Below, one piece after another: positions 8,734 to 17,616 of a stretch of 39,494 nt of DNA. This DNA is from Chitinispirillaceae bacterium. GTDB lineage: Bacteria; Fibrobacterota; Chitinivibrionia; Chitinivibrionales; Chitinispirillaceae. The notes below the pieces were generated by a model. That model did no database searches. It worked only from the letters and a program-made list of their open reading frames with translations, and was not told where the DNA came from. Where the stretch lies: assembly GCA_016932075.1 (NCBI GenBank), contig JAFGDP010000079.1, positions 1-39,494 on the forward strand. The letters are read 5' to 3'. The position numbers were made by a program, and so were the translations under genes. Positions within the stretch are counted from its first letter, which is position 1, and the number at the start of each line of letters is the position of its first letter.

Positions 8734-9294
8734 TCAGGTACGGAAAGCCGCGGCGTGCCGCTCGATAAAATCGATTTTCCTCAGAATTTCCCTCTTGACC
8801 GGTTCAAGGTCAACGGAGCAATTGTCAATCTGTATGAAATACAGGATGAGATTTTTCCTTATGGTAAGGTACAGGACCCGGTCCGAGTGTATGAGCAGAA
8901 CGTCGTCTGCGGCGAAATCCGAGGGTTCGGCTTTTTTTACATGGTTTTTAAACCTTTCCTCGACGGTCAGGTAGTTTCCGTAAAGCGCGCGCGCGTCGGT
9001 TTCATTCCGTGCGTAGGACACCTGCACGGTATATAAAACCGTTCCCTTCTGCGCGTGAGTGAGCTTCTGTTCGAATACCGCCGAAAAACCCGAAAGCGAC
9101 GTCTTGGTTTTTTTGAAGAAAAAGGGCCTGCCGCCGCTGTTTTTCTGCGGCAGGTAGCCGGCAAAAAGAGTGTCCGGAAGGTCCTGCGGCAGAAGAAGCC
9201 ACGGTTTGTCCGCTTCTGACAGCGTGCCGTATGATGAACACAGAAGAAACAGGCCCGTCGACAGCGCAGAAATAATGCCTGATAAACGTTTCAT
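8734..9294 (-). CDS. Exported protein of unknown function
   Basis: 186 residues that I do not recognise. A signal peptide covers roughly the first 20 residues (MKRLSGIISALSTGLFLLCS), and the rest is soluble with alternating beta and charged segments (TVLYTVQVSYARNETDARAL, then VLLIHSDRVLYLTIR). A Cys near the cleavage point lacks a clean lipobox, so it may be periplasmic or lipidated. ATG 9294 has AGAGGAAAGG upstream, a strong ribosome binding site. It starts 15 bases after the TauE-like gene and is probably the last gene of a three-gene minus-strand unit. Confidence 0.7.
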   Translation of the reverse strand: MKRLSGIISALSTGLFLLCSSYGTLSEADKPWLLLPQDLPDTLFAGYLPQKNSGGRPFFFKKTKTSLSGFSAVFEQKLTHAQKGTVLYTVQVSYARNETDARALYGNYLTVEERFKNHVKKAEPSDFAADDVLLIHSDRVLYLTIRKNLILYFIQIDNCSVDLEPVKREILRKIDFIERHAAAFRT

Positions 9295-9309
9295 GGCGCC
9301 TTTCCTCTC

Positions 9310-9693
9310 TTACGGGCGGTGGATTCCTGTAATAATAACGTAGCTGCCGACCGAAATCATTACAATGCCGAATGCGATTCGCAGACCAGCGGGGTTTATC
9401 TTATGGACAAAACATGACGAAACAGCAGCGGCAATCACAAACGATACTGCTATGATGAGGGCCGCCTTGATATTCACGTTGCCATGACGGTAGTAGTTTA
9501 ACACCGCCACCAGCCCCACGGGGACCATGAGCACCGCGAGCGAAGTGCCGTTTGCCGAAAGCTGTGAGAATCCGGCACAAAGCATGAGCGCGGGCACGAT
9601 CACCAGGCCTCCGCCGATGCCGAAGAACCCCGACAGGATTCCCGCAGTAATTCCTATGCACACGTAGAGCAGAAACGGGGATGAGAGCGTCAT
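9310..9693 (-). CDS. Half-length TauE/SafE (TSUP) membrane protein
   Basis: 127 residues with about four membrane helices. The segment GILSGFFGIGGGLVIVPAL is the N-terminal signature of the TauE/SafE sulfite/sulfonate exporter family. Most members have two such halves (about 250 residues); this one ends after a single repeat with a normal stop, so it would need to dimerise. I chose ATG 9693 because AAGGTG lies 7 bases upstream and the family homology starts there. A longer frame to 9744 would overlap the preceding gene. The substrate is unknown, and no sulfur-metabolism gene is nearby. Confidence 0.8.
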   Translation of the reverse strand: MTLSSPFLLYVCIGITAGILSGFFGIGGGLVIVPALMLCAGFSQLSANGTSLAVLMVPVGLVAVLNYYRHGNVNIKAALIIAVSFVIAAAVSSCFVHKINPAGLRIAFGIVMISVGSYVIITGIHRP

Positions 9694-9728
9694 ATGCAGC
9701 ACCTTTTTGTTGAAGTAAATCAATTGTT

Positions 9729-10091
9729 TTATCGCGGGTTCCACTGTTGCGCCATGGTCATGATGCCGACGACGAAGATCATCATGCCGGTCGCGAGGAG
9801 CACCTGTTGACCGCTGTTATACTTCCGTTTGATAAGTTGAAGCTTCTGTGTTTCTCCATGAGAGACCGGAGCGGTTTTCAGGTTGCACGAGGCGAGCGTG
9901 TCGGGGGTGGCGGCCGGAAGCGGCCGAAGCACGTGAACCCCCGCGCCACCCAGGGAATCGGTGTCCGGTGACGAGGAATCGGCCATGGCTATAACAGCGC
10001 CGGCTCTCCCGGAAGAGTCCTTTTCGAAAGCATTGGCTGAACCCGTTATAGTGAACAGGAGCAGGAGCGTTGCGCCGCATCTGAAAGTCAT
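9729..10091 (-). CDS. Small exported/membrane protein, unknown
   Basis: About 120 residues, not recognised. A signal peptide ends at SANA (cleavage before FEKD). A Ser/Pro/Ala-rich, probably disordered middle follows, then a C-terminal hydrophobic helix (VLLATGMMIFVVGIMTMA). This layout suggests a small protein anchored in the inner membrane by its C-terminus. ATG 10091 has GTGAGG about 13 bases upstream; a GTG at 10112 would give seven more residues. It leads the minus-strand unit with the TauE-like gene and is divergent from the T6SS operon. Confidence 0.6.
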   Translation of the reverse strand: MTFRCGATLLLLFTITGSANAFEKDSSGRAGAVIAMADSSSPDTDSLGGAGVHVLRPLPAATPDTLASCNLKTAPVSHGETQKLQLIKRKYNSGQQVLLATGMMIFVVGIMTMAQQWNPR

Positions 10092-10280
10092 GATTGAAAA
10101 ATACCGCCTCACCTGCCAAAATACAAGCGGGAAGAAAAAGTCCTGCAGTACGAGGAAACGCTGCTGTTTTGGCGCAACACCCTGTTGAAGAAATACTATA
10201 TTATCATCACCTTAAGGCTGTCCATGCCGTCTCGTTATCGATAAAAAGGTCCCGTTTGTCGTACACGAAACAATTCAGCA

Positions 10281-10293
10281 GGGAGGATGTATT
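10281..10293 (+). promoter_or_regulatory. tssA ribosome binding site with ATT start
   Basis: GGGAGG at 10281-10286 is followed after four bases by ATT (10291-10293), which opens the frame ISELLSIIVTPISEAQPYGG, a typical TssA N-terminus. The tssA frame has no ATG, GTG or TTG between its upstream stop at 10213 and a TTG at 10423, which lies well inside the conserved domain. An out-of-frame ATG at 10287 abuts the binding site and opens a 25-codon frame ending at 10364. Confidence 0.6.
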
Positions 10294-11799
10294 TCAGAGC
10301 TGCTTTCAATTATCGTTACACCCATCAGCGAAGCCCAGCCGTATGGCGGCAACATCAACCATGATGCGGATTTCGATACGCTCAAGGCCGAGTTCGGCAA
10401 GATCGGAAATCTTGATGTCGGTTTGATCGAATCCACGGCCACGAAAATACTGAAGGAAAAGGCAAAGGACATCAGGGTCCTTTCATTTCTGGCGTACGTT
10501 ATGCTGCGGAAGGGCGACTGGGAAGCGTTAGCCGACATATTCGACGGACTCACCCAGCTGTCGGTCAAAAATTTCGATGCGCTGCAGCCGGACCGGGAGC
10601 GCGCCAGGGAACTCGCCTTCAAGTGGCTCTCCGAAGACCGCTTCGGGGGCGCGCTTGTGGATAAGAAGCCGGCAGAACCGGATTACGCGCAGATAGCCCG
10701 TTTGATTGACGCGCTTGCAAAGCTTAAACCGGTACTTGAGAATAAATTTCCCCAGGGAGCGCCGTTTCCTTCGGAGCTGCAGCGAAACGCGATTGCGTGG
10801 GAAAAGTCGTGCAAGCCGAAACCAGCCGCCCCTGCAGGAGGCGCAGCACCGGCAGGGCAGGCATCGTCGGCGGCAGATCCTATGGAAACGCCGAAGCAGG
10901 CCATGGGCATTGCGCGAAGGGCCGCGCTTTTTCTTATTGAGAAGGAACCACAGCGGCCAATGGGATACCGTCTGATGAGGAGCCTTCGCTGGGACATTCT
11001 GGAAAAATCGCCGCCGGCCGAAGCAGGAAAAACTCAGCTTCCCGGCCCGGCCGCCCAGCAGCGAACCTATTTTCAGGGTCTTATCGCGCAGCAGGACTGG
11101 AAAACCGCTCTTGAAAAAGGCGAGGCGGCTTTTGCGGCAGCCTCAAACCATCTCTGGCTCGATCTTCAGCGTATTATCACAACGGCATGTGATAAGCTCG
11201 GGCAGCAGTACCGCGAGGTAAAATCCGCAGTTCTTTCTGAAACAGCCTGTTTTATAAAGCGGGTACCCGATATTGTTCCGCTCAACTTTGCCGACGGATC
11301 CCCATTCTGCGACGAGACGACGAAAAGATGGCTCTCCGGTGAAGTGCGGACGGTGTTTTCCGCGGCCGGCGGTGCGCCGGAGGCCTCCCCGACAGGAGAT
11401 CTCTTTGAAAAAGAGTTGAAAAAAGTGAACGAATTTGTCGGCTCCGGCAAGATTGAAGAAGCGATAGACCTCGTTCAGAGCGGCATCCGGACCGCGAAAT
11501 GCGAGCGGGAGTCTTTCCGGCGGTCAATGCTCGTCGGCACCCTTCTCCTCCAGGCGAAACAGGCGGACATCGCGGTTTCCGTTCTGGAGATGCTTGACCA
11601 GAAAGCGGGCGTTTACAGCCTGGATAAGTGGGACCCGGACCTTGCGGTGGAAGCGTGGAGTCTGCTGGTGCAGGCTTACCGGGCTGCGCGTGCCGGCAAG
11701 CCGGCGAACATACAAGTTTCACTTCAGGAAAAACAAAATAGTATATTAACAAAAGTCAGTTGTATCGACCCTAAAAAGGCGTTACAGCTGAACAAATAG
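10291..11799 (+). CDS. tssA: Type VI secretion protein TssA (ImpA-N / VasJ type)
   Basis: 502 residues if translation starts at the ATT at 10291. The N-terminus (TPISEAQPYGGNINHDADFDTLKAE) is the ImpA_N domain found in TssA proteins. An Ala/Pro-rich linker lies near residues 170-195, and the C-terminal half resembles the VC_A0119/VasJ-type domain (DLFEKELKKVNEFVGSGKIE to the end). TssA proteins organise baseplate docking and sheath polymerisation. The gene is followed by tssB after 27 bases. The start is odd: no ATG, GTG or TTG is available in frame, so either an ATT is used or a one-base change has occurred after the ATG at 10287. Confidence 0.87.
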   Translation: MSELLSIIVTPISEAQPYGGNINHDADFDTLKAEFGKIGNLDVGLIESTATKILKEKAKDIRVLSFLAYVMLRKGDWEALADIFDGLTQLSVKNFDALQPDRERARELAFKWLSEDRFGGALVDKKPAEPDYAQIARLIDALAKLKPVLENKFPQGAPFPSELQRNAIAWEKSCKPKPAAPAGGAAPAGQASSAADPMETPKQAMGIARRAALFLIEKEPQRPMGYRLMRSLRWDILEKSPPAEAGKTQLPGPAAQQRTYFQGLIAQQDWKTALEKGEAAFAAASNHLWLDLQRIITTACDKLGQQYREVKSAVLSETACFIKRVPDIVPLNFADGSPFCDETTKRWLSGEVRTVFSAAGGAPEASPTGDLFEKELKKVNEFVGSGKIEEAIDLVQSGIRTAKCERESFRRSMLVGTLLLQAKQADIAVSVLEMLDQKAGVYSLDKWDPDLAVEAWSLLVQAYRAARAGKPANIQVSLQEKQNSILTKVSCIDPKKALQLNK

Positions 11800-11826
11800 C
11801 AATCCCCTCAGAAAGGGAGGCACGAT

Positions 11827-12324
11827 ATGGCCGGAAGTTTTCAAAATGAAATTCCTGCGGCGCGCATCAACCTGAAGCTCGATGTGGGAAAAGGCAATGC
11901 CAAGAAAAAGGTGGAACTGCCGCTTAAGACGCTTGTGGTGGGAGATTTCACCCAGAAACAGCGGACCCAGCGTGTCGGTGAACGGGAAAAAATCAACATC
12001 AATAAAAACAATTTCGAGCAGGTCATGAAAAGCGCGGAACTGAAACTCAACTACACGGTGGAGAACAAACTCACCGGTCAGGGCGATCTGAAGGTTGACC
12101 TTGACGTGAAGGGCATGGACTCGTTCAAGCCGGAAAACGTGGCCAAGAGCATACCCGAGCTTTCAAAGCTCATGGCGGCACGGAACCTCCTCAAGGACCT
12201 TAAGTCAAACCTGCTCGATAACCGGTCGTTCAGGGCGCGGCTTGAACAGATCATCAAGGATCCGAAAACGGCAAAAGCCCTGCAGGAAGAGCTGAAGAAA
12301 ATCGTTCCCGACAGCGCGCAGTAA
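11827..12324 (+). CDS. tssB: Type VI secretion contractile sheath small subunit TssB/VipA
   Basis: 165 residues, normal for the family. It opens with the strand PAARINLKLDVG and contains the LPLKTLVVGDFTQ block and the helical region (FKPENVAKSIPELSKLMAAR) typical of TssB. TssB and TssC form the cytoplasmic sheath whose contraction drives the Hcp tube outward. ATG 11827 has GAAAGGGAGGCAC upstream, an excellent ribosome binding site. It sits between tssA and tssC in a single operon. Confidence 0.96.
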   Translation: MAGSFQNEIPAARINLKLDVGKGNAKKKVELPLKTLVVGDFTQKQRTQRVGEREKININKNNFEQVMKSAELKLNYTVENKLTGQGDLKVDLDVKGMDSFKPENVAKSIPELSKLMAARNLLKDLKSNLLDNRSFRARLEQIIKDPKTAKALQEELKKIVPDSAQ

Positions 12325-12395
12325 TCCGCACGGGACCGGAGAGTACCGAAAGCGGTGCACCGAAAACAATCAGACCTTTTTTAGGAGAGAAGCCT

Positions 12396-13916
12396 ATGGC
12401 AGAAACGCAGAAGTCGGAAACGCAGAAATCATCCGGAGCCAGCGAAGGACTCGGATACATTTATGAAGCCATGAGTCTTTCGGTTCCCGATCATGCGGTC
12501 GACATATCAGGATTCAAGAACGCAGAAGCGCTGGCTGAAAGCAAGGCCAATGAGCGCATCGGAGCGGCACTGGCGTTTTTCGTGGACAGCGTGCTGCGCA
12601 CGACCAAAACCATTGACCGGATCGACAAGGCGGTACTCGACAACCAGATTGCCGAAATCGACAGAAAAATATCCGCGCAACTGGACGAGGTGCTCCACAA
12701 TCCTTCCTTTCAGAAAATGGAAGCGGCCTGGCGAAGCCTGAAATTCCTTGTCGACCGCACCGATTTCCGGAAAAACGTGAAGATCGACCTTCTTGATGCT
12801 TCAAAAGAGGAGCTTGCAGAGGATTTTGAGGATTCGCCGGAGACTATCCAGTCCGGTCTCTACAAACACGTCTATACCGACGAATATGACACTCCGGGAG
12901 GCGAGCCGTACGGCGCCATGATCGCCAATTTCGACTTTGACAGTTCGGCTCCTGACATCGGCCTGCTTCAAGAAGTCTCAAAAGTGGCGGCAAGCTGTCA
13001 CTGCCCGTTTATCAGTGCGGCGAGCCCCACCTTTTTCAAAAAAGGGAAAATCCAGGATCTGCCGAAAGTTGACGATCTCAAAACCTTCATGGAGCGGAGC
13101 GATTTTCTCCGCTGGAACTCGTTCCGGCAGACCGAAGACGCCCGCTATGTCGGACTCGTGCTGCCGCGGTTCGAACTGCGGCTTCCCTACGGACCCGACA
13201 CGGTGCCGGTCAAGGAGTTCAACTACACCGAAAGCGTCAAGGGCGACGAGCACGAAAAGTATCTGTGGGGCAACGCCGCGTTCGCCTTTGCGGCAAACAT
13301 GGTGCGCTCGTTTGCCGACAACGGCTGGTGTGTCCAGATCAGGGGCCCGGAATCAGGCGGCAAGGTCGAGGATCTTCCGATCCATCTCTACGACGTGGGC
13401 AAGGGTCAGCAGATGAAAATTCCGACCGAGATTCTTATTCCTGAAACACGGGAGTTCGAGTTCGCGCAGGAAGGTTTCATCCCGCTCTCGTTTTACAAGA
13501 ACCGCAACTACGCCTGTTTCTTCTCTGCCAATTCATGCCAGAAACCGCAGGAGACCGACGACAAGAACGTGACCGCGAACATGCGTATCAATTCCCGGCT
13601 GCCCTACATTTTTCTCGTGTCGCGCATCGCCCATTACCTCAAGGTAATTCAGCGGGAGAACATCGGCTCCACAAAAAGCAAGATGGTGCTGCAGGACGAG
13701 CTGAATCGGTGGATAAAAGGGCTCGTGACCGAGATGAACGATCCGGGGCCGGAGCTCATAGCGACACATCCGCTTAAAGCAGCCGAGGTAACGGTGAGCG
13801 AAATTGAGGACAACCCCGGTTTCTTCAGTGTAAGCCTGGCGGTGACTCCGCACTTTCAGATCGAGGGGATAGACATCAATCTTTCGCTTACGTCTCAGAT
13901 GCCGAAAGGAAAGTAA
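12396..13916 (+). CDS. tssC: Type VI secretion contractile sheath large subunit TssC/VipB
   Basis: 506 residues, the expected size. Family blocks are present: FQKMEAAWRSLKFLVDRTDF, then PYGAMIANFDFD, then ADNGWCVQIRGPESGG, and SKMVLQDELNRWI near the C-terminus. It pairs with TssB to build the contractile sheath. ATG 12396 is preceded by TAGGAGAG. The gap of 71 bases from tssB and 70 bases to hcp is within an operon. No frameshift or missing region is apparent. Confidence 0.97.
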   Translation: MAETQKSETQKSSGASEGLGYIYEAMSLSVPDHAVDISGFKNAEALAESKANERIGAALAFFVDSVLRTTKTIDRIDKAVLDNQIAEIDRKISAQLDEVLHNPSFQKMEAAWRSLKFLVDRTDFRKNVKIDLLDASKEELAEDFEDSPETIQSGLYKHVYTDEYDTPGGEPYGAMIANFDFDSSAPDIGLLQEVSKVAASCHCPFISAASPTFFKKGKIQDLPKVDDLKTFMERSDFLRWNSFRQTEDARYVGLVLPRFELRLPYGPDTVPVKEFNYTESVKGDEHEKYLWGNAAFAFAANMVRSFADNGWCVQIRGPESGGKVEDLPIHLYDVGKGQQMKIPTEILIPETREFEFAQEGFIPLSFYKNRNYACFFSANSCQKPQETDDKNVTANMRINSRLPYIFLVSRIAHYLKVIQRENIGSTKSKMVLQDELNRWIKGLVTEMNDPGPELIATHPLKAAEVTVSEIEDNPGFFSVSLAVTPHFQIEGIDINLSLTSQMPKGK

Positions 13917-13986
13917 GGGGAGGAGCTTTTTCACTCGAACAAAACGGCGCATAACACATTTCATTTAAAACGAAAGGGGTTGTATC

Positions 13987-14472
13987 ATGCCTATTCCAGC
14001 ATATATGTGGTTGACCGACGACGGCGGCAAGGCAATAGAAGGCTCAGTTGACGTGGCGGGAAGGGAAAAGAGCATTGAGCTGCATGAATTCCAGCATGAG
14101 GTGCGCATTCCGACCGATCCGGACACCGGCAAGCTCACGGGAACACGCAAGCACGAGGCGATACGTCTGGTGAAAGCGTTTGACTCGTCATCGCCCTATC
14201 TGTACAAAGCGGTCTGCGAAGGACAGACGCTTAAAAAGGTCGAAATCAAGTGGTACCGGATCGATGACACCGGCACCGAGACCGAATACTTCAACCATAA
14301 GCTTCAGGACGTCAAGATCTGCTCGGTCAAGCCTATTATGTACAACGTCAAAGACCCTGCAAAGGAGCGCTATGTCCACCTGGAGGAGGTACAGATGCGC
14401 TACCAGAAAGTCACGTGGACCTACTGTGACGGCAACCTGCAGGCGAGCGATTCATGGAAAGAGGGAAGATAG
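13987..14472 (+). CDS. hcp: Type VI secretion tube protein Hcp/TssD
   Basis: 161 residues, normal for Hcp. The N-terminus PIPAYMWLTDDGGKAIEGSV and the segments IELHEFQHEVRIP, KAFDSSSPYLYKAVCEGQTL and VHLEEVQMRYQKVTWTY match the beta-barrel that forms hexameric rings of the tube. ATG 13987 has GAAAGGGG upstream. No C-terminal effector extension is present. It is the last gene of the operon and is followed by a terminator, so its product may be made in large amounts, as is usual for a tube protein. Confidence 0.96.
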   Translation: MPIPAYMWLTDDGGKAIEGSVDVAGREKSIELHEFQHEVRIPTDPDTGKLTGTRKHEAIRLVKAFDSSSPYLYKAVCEGQTLKKVEIKWYRIDDTGTETEYFNHKLQDVKICSVKPIMYNVKDPAKERYVHLEEVQMRYQKVTWTYCDGNLQASDSWKEGR

Positions 14473-14502
14473 GCCAGCGTCAGACTTTAAGGCAATTTGT
14501 TG

Positions 14503-14540
14503 TGTGCCCCGCTCTTTTCATGGCGGGGCACATAATTTTT
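14503..14540 (+). terminator. Rho-independent terminator after hcp
   Basis: A perfect 10-bp stem, TGTGCCCCGC (14503-14512) with GCGGGGCACA (14523-14532), encloses a 10-base loop and is followed by TAATTTTT. It closes the tssA-hcp operon, which argues that the four genes are one transcription unit. Confidence 0.9.
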
Positions 14541-14555
14541 CACGGCACAGTCTTA

Positions 14556-16190
14556 TCACCGGAGGATAGAGACTATTCCCACCAGAAAACCCGCCGAAGC
14601 GAGAAGCATGCTTAACGTCGGAAGAACGATTTTTTCGTAAAGCTTGTATTCCTTATTAACCGGAACGGCGATAAAGTCTCCGGCCTCTATTTCGGAATTT
14701 GTGCTTTTTGTCAGGAACGCGTCAAGGAAGGGGGAGACGATGGCGATATTGGATTTGTCCGCTCGATCCGCAAACCCCCCCGCAAGACGGATATAGTACT
14801 CCTTTTTTTTGTGAGGTTTGAAAGCATAGCCGCCGGGAGCTTTCACGCGCCCGCTCAGATAGACCGTGTTCTCAATGCGCGGGATATAAACGTGGTCCTC
14901 GGGCTTTAGAACGGTCTCGGGATGATCCGTTATCCGTATTACCAGAAAATCCTTTGTCGCGGCAGCCGCCGCCAGGGCTCCGCTAATTTCCGGCCGGCTG
15001 ACGCCGTCGGTGACGGTCGGGGGCGGCGGTTTTTTGTTGGTACGAAGAATGACCGTCCTGTTTGTGTCGGCAAACGAGGTATAGCCTCCGGCGAGCGCAA
15101 TGATCGTCTGCACGGCGGTTCCGCCCTTCGGGATCGGATACGAGCCCGGCCGGATCAATTCTCCTGTTGCGTTAACAAGATGGACTTTAGAAGAGTCGTT
15201 TTTAACCGGGATTATGATCACGTCATTGTTCTTCAGGATAAAGCTCCGTTTGCTTTTTAAATTGAATGTTATCTGCTGGAATTCACGGCCCTCTTCGGTC
15301 CTCTGGATGAGGATATGCTCCGAATCGGCGGTTTCGTTGAAAAAGAAAAACGACAAAAAATCCCGTGCGGTTTCGTCATTATGGATAGGAACCTGACCGC
15401 TTATCCAGGCCCTCAGTCCGCCGCCGCCGATATAAGCCCTTTTTAACGCCGGGGAGACGAACAGTTCGTCCCCGGGATAAACATAGGGGTTCTGCGAAAA
15501 ATCACCTTTGTAAAGAAACGAGAGCAGGTCATAGTAAACCACCGAATCGCCGTTTTTGACGCGGATTTCACGGAAGTTCAGGTCGCTCAGGTTGACGCTT
15601 GATATTGTTTTCAGGACGTCCCAGAGCCGCGCGTTTCCGGGAAAGCTGTAGGAGCCGGGATGGTGGACCGAGCCGAAGGCGGTGATATGCGCCGTTTTCA
15701 CGCCCTCAAAAAGGATGCGTACCTGGTTGGGGCCTTTTCCCTTGAGTTTCCGGTTCATATAATCCGCGATTATCTTCTTTGCGTTGGAAAGCGACATCTT
15801 CCCGCCGACAGGTATGACGCCGAGGGTCGGTTCGATGAAATAAAAATCCTGAGTGATGATACCGCCGTAGTTCAGGGAGGGCATATCGACAAGGTAGATA
15901 TGCAGTTTGTCTCCGCCGCCGATAAAATACGTATCTTCGTCAATAGCGTTGTCGATCGAGCTCGTGGGCATTGACGAGCTTTTTAAGGACGAAGAAAACT
16001 CATAGTTGCCTTGCCCGACAGCGTTAACGACCGAGCTTGAGCTGGTGGGGGAGGGGGATGGCATGTCCAGCTGAGCCTGAGATTCGACGGCGAAAAAACC
16101 GCACACAAAAAGTACGGCTGTGCAGCCGGCCCTTTGTATCGCGGCGGCGGAAGCGGCTCTTATTCCGACTGAATGGGATTTTTTAAACAT
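14556..16190 (-). CDS. Wza-like polysaccharide export protein with SLBB domains
   Basis: 544 residues. A signal peptide ends near SQAQ, and a Ser-rich stretch follows (about 45-85). The Poly_export domain begins at YFIGGGDKLHIYLVD and continues to about residue 170. At least three SLBB-type segments follow (HITAFGSVHHPGSYSFPG, VNATGELIRPGSYPIPKGG and VYLSGRVKAPGGYAFKP). A C-terminal membrane helix (residues about 520-540) is unusual relative to short Wza proteins. This family forms the outer-membrane exit channel for capsule or exopolysaccharide. ATG 16190 has AAGGAG upstream. It is third in the minus-strand set after Wzz-like and Wzy-like genes. Confidence 0.88.
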   Translation of the reverse strand: MFKKSHSVGIRAASAAAIQRAGCTAVLFVCGFFAVESQAQLDMPSPSPTSSSSVVNAVGQGNYEFSSSLKSSSMPTSSIDNAIDEDTYFIGGGDKLHIYLVDMPSLNYGGIITQDFYFIEPTLGVIPVGGKMSLSNAKKIIADYMNRKLKGKGPNQVRILFEGVKTAHITAFGSVHHPGSYSFPGNARLWDVLKTISSVNLSDLNFREIRVKNGDSVVYYDLLSFLYKGDFSQNPYVYPGDELFVSPALKRAYIGGGGLRAWISGQVPIHNDETARDFLSFFFFNETADSEHILIQRTEEGREFQQITFNLKSKRSFILKNNDVIIIPVKNDSSKVHLVNATGELIRPGSYPIPKGGTAVQTIIALAGGYTSFADTNRTVILRTNKKPPPPTVTDGVSRPEISGALAAAAATKDFLVIRITDHPETVLKPEDHVYIPRIENTVYLSGRVKAPGGYAFKPHKKKEYYIRLAGGFADRADKSNIAIVSPFLDAFLTKSTNSEIEAGDFIAVPVNKEYKLYEKIVLPTLSMLLASAGFLVGIVSILR

Positions 16191-16207
16191 GTGTAAGTCA
16201 CTCCTTC

Positions 16208-17614
16208 TTAAGGGACTGCGGCATAGCGGGGTGTGATGCCGCCGGTTGGAGCTTCATTTTCTGATAATGGTCGGCAGACCTCTTCGCATTCGCATAGGTA
16301 GGACATGCAGGCACACAGGGTGAGGAAGAAGATCATGAAGGGAAAACAGGCAATCGTGCTGTCAAAAAGAGAATGTATCAGACTGCACGAAAAGGAGAGG
16401 AGCAGGGCGGGCTTTAAATATGCCAGTTCAGGACGCAGCGGGGCGCGAATGGTGCGGAGAACGCATTGCGAAAGGAACATAAGCCAGCCGACAAATCCCG
16501 GGAGGCCCCATCCGAGCCAGATTTCCAGAAACCCGTTGTGCGTTGACATGGAATCCTTTGGATCATAAGATCTCATGAAACCGTAGCGGTATTTTTCTCC
16601 CTTGTAATTGTCCATTCCGATTCCAAAAAAGTAGCAGTTCGCCTTTAAAATACCATGCGCAGCTTTTAAGAGCTCCACGCGGCCGAGGGAGGAAATTTTG
16701 TCCCCTTGGCTCGGGAACATCACGCGCTGGATAGCTCCCCTGCCGAAAACGCCCGTTGCCGCCAGCGACACCACCACCACCGCCACTCTAAACGATACGG
16801 ATTTGGTGTTGGCAGCGATAAAAAGCGGGATGAGAGGCAGGCCGATCAAGGATGCCCGGGATGCGGATAAAAGGATGGCTGTGCCATAGAACACCGCGAC
16901 GACAAGGAACGTCCATTTTATCCGGGGCCTTTTATCATAGAGCCCGATAAAGAGCGCGAGCGGGAAAGCGACTTCAATCCAGGTTGCTATCTGATTTGAC
17001 GTGAACCCCAAAGAGGAGCCAAACCGCTCGGTGAATATGGCGCCGGCCGAACCGGATAAAAAGTATTTCAAAAAAACATATACGATTTCAAAAAAAGATG
17101 ACAGCGCAATCATGACGACCATGTTCCATAGTGACAGTATGCGCAGGGGGAAAAGCATGTAGACGGAAAAAAAGAATACAATTTCAAAGATGAACCACTG
17201 GTCTCCAAAAAAAGAGATTTCATACACCCCCTTATGACGCACGGTCTGGTAGATTATTGATACAAACAATCCGGCGAGCATGATAAGAAAAGGGAATGCC
17301 GCGGGGATTTTTTTATTCACCTTGAAAATATAGTGCAGCAGGAACAGGGGGAAAAGAGGGAGAAAGAAGGGAAAAATGAAATCGAGCACAGCAATTCCCG
17401 TGAGATAATTCACTGACCCGAAGAGCAGATAAATATAAATAAAGGTCGCGAAAATGTTTATCCGAAGTTTTCTTGCGATGACAAGCCCGGACAAGATGAT
17501 TGCAAAAACAAGGGAGGCGATAAGAATAAACATCTCCCCGAACTGACGGTAGGTCACCGCGAGGAAGAGAAAGAAGGCAAGATATTTCCAGTTGAATCTA
17601 AGCGCGAGGGTCAT
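16208..17614 (-). CDS. O-antigen ligase/polymerase-like membrane protein (Wzy/WaaL type)
   Basis: 468 residues with about a dozen hydrophobic segments. The loop STHNGFLEIWLGWGLPGFVGW, after the segment FFGIGMDNYKGEKYRYG, is characteristic of the Wzy_C/O-antigen ligase family. Such enzymes join undecaprenyl-linked glycan units or transfer them to lipid A core in the periplasm. The gene starts two bases after the stop of the Wzz-like gene, so translation is probably coupled. Polymerase and ligase cannot be told apart by sequence; the neighbouring Wza and Wzz-like genes favour polymerase. Confidence 0.85.
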   Translation of the reverse strand: MTLALRFNWKYLAFFLFLAVTYRQFGEMFILIASLVFAIILSGLVIARKLRINIFATFIYIYLLFGSVNYLTGIAVLDFIFPFFLPLFPLFLLHYIFKVNKKIPAAFPFLIMLAGLFVSIIYQTVRHKGVYEISFFGDQWFIFEIVFFFSVYMLFPLRILSLWNMVVMIALSSFFEIVYVFLKYFLSGSAGAIFTERFGSSLGFTSNQIATWIEVAFPLALFIGLYDKRPRIKWTFLVVAVFYGTAILLSASRASLIGLPLIPLFIAANTKSVSFRVAVVVVSLAATGVFGRGAIQRVMFPSQGDKISSLGRVELLKAAHGILKANCYFFGIGMDNYKGEKYRYGFMRSYDPKDSMSTHNGFLEIWLGWGLPGFVGWLMFLSQCVLRTIRAPLRPELAYLKPALLLSFSCSLIHSLFDSTIACFPFMIFFLTLCACMSYLCECEEVCRPLSENEAPTGGITPRYAAVP

Positions 17615-17616
17615 TG

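Noticed and set aside
10162..10180. A TTGGCG stretch upstream of tssA as a sigma-54 site
   Set aside because: The -12 element is absent at the required 12-base distance.
10423..11799. A 458-codon frame from TTG 10423 as the whole tssA
   Set aside because: The conserved ImpA_N block (residues 10-40) lies upstream of this TTG in the same frame, so the true start must be earlier.
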